The position numbers were made by a program, and so were the translations under genes. DNA of 9,101 nt, from positions 5,691 through 14,791 of the forward strand of contig MGRY01000015.1 in assembly GCA_001799045.1 (NCBI GenBank), written 5' to 3'. Shown here piece after piece: positions 1-5,917 of the stretch. A model generated the notes under the pieces. The model saw nothing but the letters and a program-made list of their open reading frames with translations. It had not been told where the DNA came from and made no database searches. Each line of letters opens with the position of its first letter. Position 1 is the first letter of the stretch. Source of the stretch: Deltaproteobacteria bacterium RIFCSPLOWO2_02_56_12 (GTDB lineage Bacteria > Desulfobacterota > Binatia > UBA9968).

Positions 1-2
1 TG

Positions 3-152
3 GGCTATACAGAAGCGGTTGCATGTGAGACAGCCGGTGAAAGGGTACGGACAACTTTTGGAGGAAATGCCCTAGAACTTTACGAATATATCCTTGGCCT
101 CGTCGCCGGTAAGCTGTTTGATGGTGGTGATCCGGTCGCTGAATTCTTTTAG
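3..152 (+). CDS. Possible C-terminal tail of an amidohydrolase-like protein (partial, enters from left edge)
   Basis: Frame 3 is open from the window edge to a TAG at 150-152. It reads as a protein tail containing TFGGNALELY (codons from about 54 to 83). This pattern, a short helix followed by 'F/L-G-x-N-A-x-x-L-Y', is typical of the last helix of amidohydrolase family 2 (PF04909) proteins, which usually stop soon after it. Here the frame runs on about 22 residues and overlaps the convergent viaA gene by 81 bases, which counts against it. A competing frame (1-75) also stays open and ends in a TAG that shares CTAG with the viaA stop. With so little sequence, the gene identity is a weak inference from one motif. 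Confidence 0.28.
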   Translation, partial: GYTEAVACETAGERVRTTFGGNALELYEYILGLVAGKLFDGGDPVAEFF

Positions 153-1646
153 TGTTCCCAAGGAACTGGAGCCGACGTCGATCAGGATCGAGAAAAGGGA
201 GAAGCCGAGTTTTTCTTTTTCATCGCGGAATTCCTCCGCCCATTCGGGCGCAACCTGGCATTCGCCGTCGGTGATGAAGACAATATCACCTTTTTTGTAG
301 CGCGATTGTTTCAAACATTCGAGGGCGGCATCCAGGGGTTTCTGGAAGTCGGTGCCGCCGCCGGGAAAAAATTCCGCCAGGTCCATCACTTTTTTCATCT
401 CAACCTGGTAGTGTTCTCTGGGATTCATGTCGAGCACCTGGAGCGGGGTGTCTTCCGAGGAAAAACAGATGGAGCGGAAGAGCCGGCGCTGGCGGCGGGC
501 GATTTCGAGCAGGGTAAGCGTCACCGCCTTGGACCAGATCTCCTTTTCGCCGGCCATCGAAGAGCTGCCATCCAGGCAGACCACCATCGGCCCTTTCCCT
601 TTCTCCTCGATTCCCTTCAGGGAGTACTGGAGAAGTTCCTGATCCAGGAGGCGGCGGTAAAAATCCTTGCGCAGGATCGGATGGTGCAGGGTCAGGAGCT
701 CGTGGGGAAGAAGGCGGTTCAGAAAATCACCCCGCTCCACTTCCAGGATCTCCTCGCTGGAGCGCTCGAAGATCTTCTTGCGCAGCGCCAAGGCGTGAAA
801 TTTCATCCGGCCAACCATTTTAGCAAGCTTCTTCAGTTTCTCATTCCCGGCAAGCCTCTTGCCCAGTTCCAGCTTCTGCCCGGGAGGGGAACGATAGCCC
901 GTTCCCAGAGTTAAGCCCCAATGCTCCGCCTCCTCCGAGGCCTCCTCAAGCTGTTGGGCCACCTTGATCGCCTCCGCCTGGAAGCGGTTCGCAGCTTGCG
1001 GCTCAAGCCGTGTTAGTTCCTCCTTCAGCCTCGCTGCCTTGTGACGCAGGAGGGCTTCGGCGCCATCGGATTCCCCCTCTAATCTGTCCTTGGCCTTTTC
1101 TATGAGCTTCTTCGCTTGATCGGAGAGTTGCTCTCCGGAAAGATTCTCAGTCTCAGTCAGCTCCCCCCTCTTTTCCTCCAGTATCTCCTCCTGTTTTTGT
1201 ATGTCCCACAGGTCGAGCATGTCGCGGCGGGTAAGGACCTTCTCCGATTTGAGCAGAGAGAGGAGCGCCTCGCCCAGGAGAAGGGCGCAGAGTCCGCTCT
1301 TGGCCTCATCCAGGAGCGTTAACTCGCGCAGGATGCGATAGAGATCCCCATTGTGCAGGGCGTTTAGCAGAATGCGGTTGAAAAGGGCGCTTGGCAGGAC
1401 ATCCCGGTCGCGCATAAAGATGATGTTATTTTTGAAAAATAGGCAGAAAAGATCTTGCAGCAGCGATGGAAAATGGGGGATGAAAGTAGAGCCGTTTTCC
1501 TCCAGAGCGCGCAGGGAAGAAGCCTCAGAGCGGAGATTGCCATAGGCCCTCCGGTCATAGGCATCGCTCTCAATCCAGCAAATGTTTTGCGCTAAGGGCT
1601 GGAGAGTTCTCTTTGGGGCGGTAATCTTTTTTCGTCTTGGTGGCAT
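72..1646 (-). CDS. viaA: ViaA-like von Willebrand factor A (VWA) domain protein, partner of RavA
   Basis: A 524-residue cytoplasmic protein with no signal peptide or membrane segment. The N-terminal half (about 1-340) is helical. It has a charged, coiled-coil-like stretch around 145-240 rich in Glu, Lys and Leu. The C-terminal VWA domain (about 350-524) has a complete metal-ion-dependent adhesion site: DGSSS at 359-363, Thr432 in GGGTDF, and Asp460 in FITDGE. E. coli ViaA is 483 residues with the same layout, and it stimulates the RavA ATPase. Here the gene lies 17 bases downstream of a MoxR/RavA ATPase on the same strand, which supports the assignment. The ATG at 1646 is preceded by a pyrimidine-containing CACCTA rather than a Shine-Dalgarno sequence, so translation is probably coupled to the upstream gene. 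Known roles of the pair (acid and oxidative stress, respiratory complexes, aminoglycoside sensitivity) come from E. coli and may not transfer. Alternative: a generic VWA partner of a MoxR ATPase. Confidence 0.85.
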   Translation of the reverse strand: MPPRRKKITAPKRTLQPLAQNICWIESDAYDRRAYGNLRSEASSLRALEENGSTFIPHFPSLLQDLFCLFFKNNIIFMRDRDVLPSALFNRILLNALHNGDLYRILRELTLLDEAKSGLCALLLGEALLSLLKSEKVLTRRDMLDLWDIQKQEEILEEKRGELTETENLSGEQLSDQAKKLIEKAKDRLEGESDGAEALLRHKAARLKEELTRLEPQAANRFQAEAIKVAQQLEEASEEAEHWGLTLGTGYRSPPGQKLELGKRLAGNEKLKKLAKMVGRMKFHALALRKKIFERSSEEILEVERGDFLNRLLPHELLTLHHPILRKDFYRRLLDQELLQYSLKGIEEKGKGPMVVCLDGSSSMAGEKEIWSKAVTLTLLEIARRQRRLFRSICFSSEDTPLQVLDMNPREHYQVEMKKVMDLAEFFPGGGTDFQKPLDAALECLKQSRYKKGDIVFITDGECQVAPEWAEEFRDEKEKLGFSLFSILIDVGSSSLGTLKEFSDRITTIKQLTGDEAKDIFVKF

Positions 1647-1663
1647 TAGGTGGTTACTAATAA

Positions 1664-2782
1664 CTAAAACTTCTCCAGCAGCTGCTTTTGCATCTCCTCG
1701 ATCTCCTCCTTGACGGCGCCCACGCGCTCCGGAGGCCGGCCGAGTTTTTGCGCCTTCTCCAGGATTTGGTCAACCTTGGCCAGTATATTCCGGAGTTTGG
1801 TGTGAACCTCGATGAGGGCCCGCGCGCGCTCGTCGCTGGTTGCCCACGGACGCAGGGCGGAATCCCGTATCTCCCGCGACTCGTAAAGGAGTTCTTTGAC
1901 TTCCTCTTCGTAACCCAAAAGCAGCTCACGAATGGTATCGCGGACCTGAGGCTGCTCTCCCGGGTCGCGCCACAGCACGTGCTCCAGGAAAAAGAGGTTT
2001 TTTTCCGTGACCTCGTTCCCTCCCGCTAGATAGGCGTGGGCTTGGAGCAGGGAGAGGGATTGCCGGTAGCGCCGGTCCGAGGCGACAATATTTTTCTTCC
2101 CAAGCTCCCGTCGGATGTCGGCAACGGTTCGGTAGACATAGCCGGGTATGGAGATGTCGCGGACCTGCCTCTGCATTCCGCAGAGTTCCTCCAGGCTCAA
2201 TGTGGTGCGCTCGGTTTGCGAAGGGCTCTCGAGCATCCTGAGAAAGCGGAAATCTTCTTCGATGTACTTCACCACGAAGCGGAGGAGAAAGCGGTCGTAG
2301 AGAGCCAGCAGCTCGTCGTCCTCAGGCAGCTCATTGCTCGCGCCAAATAGGGTAAGCAGCGGGACCGAGACAACCTCTTTGCCGTTGTGAAAGATCCGTT
2401 CGTTAATGAGAGACAGGATGGCGTTCAGAATAGACGAGTTCGCCTTGAAGACTTCATCGAGAAAGGCGATGTGCGCTTCCGGGAGCTTGTGCGCAGTGAC
2501 CCTGCGGTAATCATCCTGCTCCAAGGCCTTGAGGCTTACCGCCCCGAAGATTTCCTCCGGAGTGCTGAAGCGGGTCAGAAGCCACTGAAAGTAATTCGCC
2601 CCCTGGATGCGGCGGCAGATCTCGTCGGCGAGCATCGATTTTGCGGTTCCGGGAGGACCGATGATCAGCACGTGCTGGGAGGCGAGCAGGGCGGAAAGGG
2701 CGCCATCGATCAGCTCGCCACGTTCGAGGAAGGTCTGTTTTAGCTCTTCGCGGATCTTTTTGAGTTTTTCTTGCACTGTCAT
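1664..2782 (-). CDS. ravA: MoxR-family AAA+ ATPase, RavA-type
   Basis: A 372-residue AAA+ ATPase. Visible motifs in order are Walker A GPPGTAKS (42-49), Walker B IAFLDE (105-110) followed by VFKANSSILN, sensor 1 Asn150 in LFGASNELPEDDEL, a likely arginine finger in YDRFLLR (162-168), and sensor 2 arginines in ASDRRYRQ (234-241). The run from DEVFKAN to the SNELPEDDEL block is characteristic of MoxR/RavA proteins, which act as chaperone-like remodelling ATPases, usually hexamers, together with a VWA protein. That partner is the next gene downstream. The C-terminus (about 285-372) is helical and charged. E. coli RavA is about 498 residues and carries a separate LARA domain that binds the lysine decarboxylase LdcI. 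This protein is over 100 residues shorter and seems to lack it, so the LdcI interaction should not be assumed. Only a weak GGGTA lies upstream of the ATG. Confidence 0.88.
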   Translation of the reverse strand: MTVQEKLKKIREELKQTFLERGELIDGALSALLASQHVLIIGPPGTAKSMLADEICRRIQGANYFQWLLTRFSTPEEIFGAVSLKALEQDDYRRVTAHKLPEAHIAFLDEVFKANSSILNAILSLINERIFHNGKEVVSVPLLTLFGASNELPEDDELLALYDRFLLRFVVKYIEEDFRFLRMLESPSQTERTTLSLEELCGMQRQVRDISIPGYVYRTVADIRRELGKKNIVASDRRYRQSLSLLQAHAYLAGGNEVTEKNLFFLEHVLWRDPGEQPQVRDTIRELLLGYEEEVKELLYESREIRDSALRPWATSDERARALIEVHTKLRNILAKVDQILEKAQKLGRPPERVGAVKEEIEEMQKQLLEKF

Positions 2783-2901
2783 TACCCGGTCGTTACGGTA
2801 GCAAATAGCGCGGATATAGACAAACTATTCATTTTGCTGCCAGCGGCCGGTTTAACCAGGTCGGGCCATAATCCGTTGGTAAGGTCGCAACACCTTGGAA
2901 A

Positions 2902-3030
2902 CCCTGGCCGTCGAGAAGGCGGCGGGTGCAAGGCGGAGCGAGGGATCGCACCGGAGCGTACAGGGGAGGTACGTGAGGATGCGAGCCCGAAGCGACAACG
3001 CAGCAAGCGTCCCTTATCGACGGATCAGGG
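2902..3030. repeat. 129-bp imperfect palindrome with terminal inverted repeats (MITE/REP-like)
   Basis: The left end CCCTGGCCGTCGAGAAG (2902-2918) is nearly the reverse complement of the right end CTTATCGACGGATCAGGG (3013-3030), with about two differences and one gap. Moving inward, GG-TCGCA (2943-2950) pairs with TGCGA-CC (2980-2987). At the centre CGTAC (2957-2961) and GTACG (2969-2973) form a perfect stem around a 7-base loop. All pairs share nearly the same axis (about position 2965), so the whole unit is one long cruciform-like palindrome. Modules such as GGCGGAGCGAGGGA and CGAAGCGACAACGCAGCAAG resemble dispersed intergenic repeats common in deltaproteobacterial genomes; that resemblance is from memory. 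It has no coding capacity. No clear target-site duplication is seen. Confidence 0.65.
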
Positions 3031-3177
3031 TCGGGTGTCTTGGCTTGACAGTCACAAAGGAATGGTGGAAATATTCGCTCTGGTCACGGACAAGGCTAAT
3101 CAGCCATTCCCGTAAGAGATCGATCGAAAAATTTTAAGACACCGTGCTGCGATCCGGATGAAAACCGGGGGTGGCGC

Positions 3178-3184
3178 AAAGGAG
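3178..3184 (+). promoter_or_regulatory. Shine-Dalgarno AAAGGAG of the CoA-transferase gene
   Basis: AAAGGAG lies 5 bases before the ATG at 3190 and fixes that start. It is a strong site, in contrast with the genes at 5918 and 7150, which have none. Confidence 0.8.
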
Positions 3185-3189
3185 AGGAT

Positions 3190-4371
3190 ATGTCACATGC
3201 GTTGGAAGGAATAAGAGTCTTGGACTTGAGCAGTTATATCGCGGGCCCGTTCGCTACAATGCTGCTGGGCGACCTGGGAGCGGAAATCCTTAAAGTGGAG
3301 GTTCCCGGGGAAGGTGATCCGTTTCGAAGCTGGGAGAAAGAACCAAAGGATTACAGCCCGCTTTTCTGTAGCTTTAACCGGAACAAAAAAAGCCTGACCC
3401 TTAATTTAAGAAGCCAGGAGGGGAAAAAGATTTTTTTGCGCCTTGCCCGGGAAGCGGATGTGATCGTCGAGAATTTCCGTCCCGGAGTAGTGGATCGCCT
3501 GGGGATTGGTTACGAAGCGCTGAGGGAGGACAATCCCCGGATCATCTATTGCTCGATATCAGCCTTTGGCCAGAATGGACCCTACCGGGATAGGCCCGGA
3601 TATGACACTATCGGCCAGGCGCTTAGCGGGCTCCTGAGTATATTGACGGATCTGAGATCTCCCAATGGGCCAGGCGCCCCTTTTTCCGATCATCTGGGGG
3701 GAATTTATGGTTGCTACGGGATCCTGGCCGCCCTCATGGCGCGGGAGCGCACGGGAAAGGGGCAGAAGGTGGAAACTTCTCTTCTAGAGGCGACCATGAG
3801 CTTTATCGGTTACACCATCACTCAATATTTAGCTACAGGAGAAGTTCCGACTATGGTGAGTCGCCTGCACCAGGCTCAGGTTTATGCCTTTGTAGCGGGC
3901 GATGGGCTGGCTTTTGTAGTTCATCTTTCTCACCCTAAGAAGTTCTGGACCGGCCTCACAGAAGTAGTTGAACTTCCCGATCTCGGGGAGGATCCTCGCT
4001 TTAAGGATCGTGAAGGTAGGATGAAGCACTACGACCTTATTCGAGAGATCCTGCAAAAAGTTTTTAAAAACGGCCCCCGGGACCATTGGTTGAAACTGCT
4101 CGAAGAAAAGGATGTCCCCAGCGCGCCGCTTCGGACCTTCGATGAGGTGTTCGATGATCCTCAGGTGCGCTACCTTGACCGATTGGTCGGACTCAACGCC
4201 CCCGGGTTAGGGACTATTCAGATGGTGAAAAACGGGGTCACCCTGAGCGAAACACCGGCGGAAATCTCAACGCGGCCTCCCAGGCTGGGCGAGAACACGG
4301 AGGAAACCCTTCACCGCTTGGGGTATGGGCCCAAGGAGATTAGTGACTTGAGAGAGAAGGGAGTCATATAA
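3190..4371 (+). CDS. CaiB/BaiF family (class III) CoA-transferase
   Basis: A 393-residue protein of normal length for this family (about 380-430), which moves coenzyme A from an acyl-CoA donor to a carboxylic acid acceptor in the cytoplasm through an aspartyl-CoA anhydride intermediate. The N-terminus LEGIRVLDLSSYIAGPFATM, then LLGDLGAEILKVEVPGEGDPFR and RNKKSLTLNL, are hallmark segments. ADVIVENFRPGVVDRLGIGY (89-108) and RPGYDTIGQALSG (135-147) follow. By alignment from memory with E. coli YfdW (catalytic Asp169), the nucleophile here is Asp167 in FSDHLGG, followed by the ALMARERTGKGQ segment. The C-terminal domain has DVPSAPLRTFDEV and the family's RPPRLGENTEETL ending. The start is set by a strong Shine-Dalgarno. 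It leads a five-gene plus-strand cluster and the next gene begins 25 bases later. The acid it activates cannot be deduced; formate, carnitine, (R)-benzylsuccinate and other acids are used by relatives. Confidence 0.92.
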   Translation: MSHALEGIRVLDLSSYIAGPFATMLLGDLGAEILKVEVPGEGDPFRSWEKEPKDYSPLFCSFNRNKKSLTLNLRSQEGKKIFLRLAREADVIVENFRPGVVDRLGIGYEALREDNPRIIYCSISAFGQNGPYRDRPGYDTIGQALSGLLSILTDLRSPNGPGAPFSDHLGGIYGCYGILAALMARERTGKGQKVETSLLEATMSFIGYTITQYLATGEVPTMVSRLHQAQVYAFVAGDGLAFVVHLSHPKKFWTGLTEVVELPDLGEDPRFKDREGRMKHYDLIREILQKVFKNGPRDHWLKLLEEKDVPSAPLRTFDEVFDDPQVRYLDRLVGLNAPGLGTIQMVKNGVTLSETPAEISTRPPRLGENTEETLHRLGYGPKEISDLREKGVI

Positions 4372-4396
4372 AAAATGCCTCACTATCAAGGTAGCG

Positions 4397-5515
4397 GTGA
4401 TTATGAATCCTGAGATTATCGTAGGGCAAAGAAAGGCGATGGCCGAAAGAGGGCTGGATGCCCTTATTTCGATGTCCCCTGAAAATGTAACCTACACCAC
4501 GGGAATTGTCGTTCCCTCGCAGTCCTTGATGCGCTGGCGGCATGCGATTGCCGTGGTTACTGCCGGCGGAGAGATCACCATGGTGGTGATCGATATGGAG
4601 GAGACAACGGTCCGGGCGCATAGCGGAATAAAAGGGCTTAGAGTCTATCGGGAATTCACCGAAGACCCCATGGACAAGCTCTGCGAGTCCCTGAAGAATC
4701 TGAAGCTCGAGCAGGCGAAGATCGGTATCGAGATGGAATATATTCCGGGGAAGGATCTGGCCACGCTCCGGCAAAAACTCCCTGGCGCCGTATTGGTCGC
4801 GGCCGACGTTATTTTCCAGGAGCTTCGCCAGGTCAAGAGCCGTGAAGAGTTGGATCTCCTGCGCGGTTTAAGCAAGATTACCGACAAGGCGATCTGCGAC
4901 ACCCTCAAGCATGCGCGAGCGGGGATGACGGAGATGGACCTGGCGGGACTTTTGGTCGGCGGGATTTTTGCCGCTGGAGCGGAACAGTTCAAGCTCATGA
5001 TCATCGCCTCCGGTGAGAGAAGCCGGTTTCCGAATGTCGGGCCGACCCAACGAGCGATCCAAACAGGGGACATTATCCGGATGGAGATTTTCGGCGTGAA
5101 GAGCGGTTACCATGCAGGCGTCTGCCGTACGGCGGTTGTGGGGAGTCCTACGCCGGAACAGGAAAAGATCTGGGGGAATCTCATTCAATGCAAATATCTG
5201 GTTATGGACTTGATCAAACCTGGGGCCGGTTGTAAGGATATCTATCTGAAGTTTTTAAAGAAATTCAGCGAGCTTGGCTTTGAGCCGATCAGCTTTGTGG
5301 GCCACGGCATCGGCCTCTTTCTCCACGAGGAGCCTTATCTGGGGCGCTACGGCGACAAGACTTTGCAGGAGGGGATGGTTCTTGCCATCGAGCCGCTGGT
5401 CTTTATCCCGGAAAGGATGGGATTGCAGAACAAGGACATGATCGCCGTCACCAAGAACGGATGTGAGCTTCTCTCGGACTATACCCCGACGGACAGGCTG
5501 ATTCGGGTGGGGTGA
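4397..5515 (+). CDS. M24 (creatinase/prolidase-fold) family protein with a degenerate metal site
   Basis: A 372-residue protein with a creatinase-type N-terminal domain (about 5-140) and a C-terminal pita-bread domain (about 150-372) showing GHGIGLFLHEEP (302-313), GMVLAIEP (326-333) and IAVT (349-352). M24 metallopeptidases bind two metals through Asp, Asp, His, Glu, Glu. Here the equivalent positions read Glu230 (RMEIFG), Gly241 (in GYHAGVCRT, where Asp is usual), His303, Glu332 and Lys346 (QNKDMIAVT, where IED is usual). Two ligands are therefore lost and one is changed, so a normal Xaa-Pro peptidase is unlikely. The non-metal relative creatinase is a comparison, but its catalytic His and the Glu of its LERT segment are not obvious here either. 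A different hydrolase, lyase or pseudoenzyme is possible. GTG at 4397 lies 5 bases after AAGG (4388-4391); ATG at 4403 is an equally possible start. Downstream comes a 402-base gap. Confidence 0.85.
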   Translation: MIMNPEIIVGQRKAMAERGLDALISMSPENVTYTTGIVVPSQSLMRWRHAIAVVTAGGEITMVVIDMEETTVRAHSGIKGLRVYREFTEDPMDKLCESLKNLKLEQAKIGIEMEYIPGKDLATLRQKLPGAVLVAADVIFQELRQVKSREELDLLRGLSKITDKAICDTLKHARAGMTEMDLAGLLVGGIFAAGAEQFKLMIIASGERSRFPNVGPTQRAIQTGDIIRMEIFGVKSGYHAGVCRTAVVGSPTPEQEKIWGNLIQCKYLVMDLIKPGAGCKDIYLKFLKKFSELGFEPISFVGHGIGLFLHEEPYLGRYGDKTLQEGMVLAIEPLVFIPERMGLQNKDMIAVTKNGCELLSDYTPTDRLIRVG

Positions 5516-5917
5516 AATTGGAGAGAGGGACCTCCCCGCCCTCTTGGCTCACCGTCTCGTCGGCTGGAAGGTTCGTTCAGGGACTTACCTCGCGCGCCGA
5601 AAGCAATAGAGTTGTGGGTTCTTTGAACCTGCACGACTGGTGCTTTCGGCTTGCTCGGCAAGCCCCCTCACTCATGAAGTCCGGCTCTGAGAGAGTTCCA
5701 ACGCCTCCGAGCCGATGTTCGCTTACGAGGACAGGAAGGTCCCTGGGATGAAAGAGGTCTGAATGCCTTTCTGAGGAACGGAGGAGTGGAAAGCGACCGA
5801 GGGGAGCGCGAGTGAGGCTGCGGACGTCCGACTAGGAAGGTTCGGTTAAAGCACAGCTCCATCGGCCGCAGCCGAGAGCGCGTTCCCCGAGGGAGCTTCT
5901 CTGCGTGAGCTTATGCG
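5516..5917 (+). mobile_element. Possible non-autonomous HEARO/IscB-type element, or structured insertion, between two cluster genes
   Basis: This 402-base stretch separates two genes of an otherwise compact cluster, so an insertion is likely. It begins at the GTGA containing the M24 stop codon and ends at the ATGA that starts the next gene. Structured ends are visible: AGAGGG/CCCTCT around a 9-base loop (5524-5544) on the left, and AGCTCC (5855-5860) pairing with GGAGCT (5892-5897), enclosing TCGGC-CGCA-GCCGA (5862-5875), on the right. GGAAGGTTCG occurs twice (5566-5575 and 5835-5844). Open frames inside (for example 5512-5751) match no protein I can name. HEARO elements are remembered to sit next to ATGA or GTGA tetranucleotides and to occur with or without an IscB gene; no HNH or RuvC coding sequence is here. 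The exact ends are not established. Confidence 0.4.
5590..5850 (+). ncRNA. Putative structured RNA, HEARO/omegaRNA-like
   Basis: The region carries consecutive stable hairpins. One spans 5596-5650, an arm of ten perfect pairs (GCCGAAAGCA with TGCTTTCGGC) and a tip of GGTTC-TTT-GAACC sharing the same axis. Next is GGCTTGC-TCG-GCAAGCC (5648-5664). CGGCTC (5682-5687) pairs with GAGCCG (5709-5714). Then come GTTCGCTTACGAGGAC (5717-5732), CCCTGGGAT (5742-5750) and GAGGAACGGAGGAG, and finally a perfect CGGACGTCCG palindrome (5821-5830). The order 'GGCTC hairpin, then TTCG-TA(C)G, then CCCTGGGAT' recalls IscB-associated omegaRNA (HEARO) as I remember it. The match rests on memory, not on a covariance search. 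In IscB loci the guide is read from DNA just outside the left end, here the 3' end of the M24 gene. An unrelated structured RNA or a decayed repeat remains possible; limits are approximate. Confidence 0.4.

Larger units (their letters stand above)
2783..3189. other. Divergent intergenic region between ravA and the CoA-transferase gene
   Basis: This 407-base stretch must hold the promoters of both transcription units, since ravA reads left and the CoA-transferase reads right. No convincing protein is encoded. Short open frames here run through the palindromic element and resemble no family I recognise. On the plus strand there is a perfect TTGACA at 3045-3050, but only poor -10 candidates lie 17-19 bases downstream (AAATAT at 3069-3074), so a sigma-70 promoter is possible but unproven. 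On the minus strand upstream of ravA I see no clear promoter. The middle is occupied by the 129-bp palindromic repeat described separately. Confidence 0.7.

Noticed and set aside
306..914. A 202-codon plus-strand open frame opposite viaA
   Set aside because: It lies wholly antisense to the VWA-domain coding region, has no recognisable family signature and reflects the codon bias of the true gene.
3045..3074. TTGACA with a downstream AT-rich hexamer as a sigma-70 promoter
   Set aside because: The -35 is perfect, but no hexamer at 17-19 bases matches TATAAT in more than about three positions; kept only as a remark, not as a feature.
4375..4413. A 12-codon frame (ATG at 4375) overlapping the M24 start, possible leader peptide
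   Set aside because: No attenuator-like structure or run of regulatory codons follows; most likely chance.
5512..5751. A 79-codon open frame that might be the 3' end of a TnpB/IS605-type transposase gene
   Set aside because: No zinc-ribbon cysteines or RuvC motif residues are present and the frame runs through strong hairpins. A structured RNA explains the region better.
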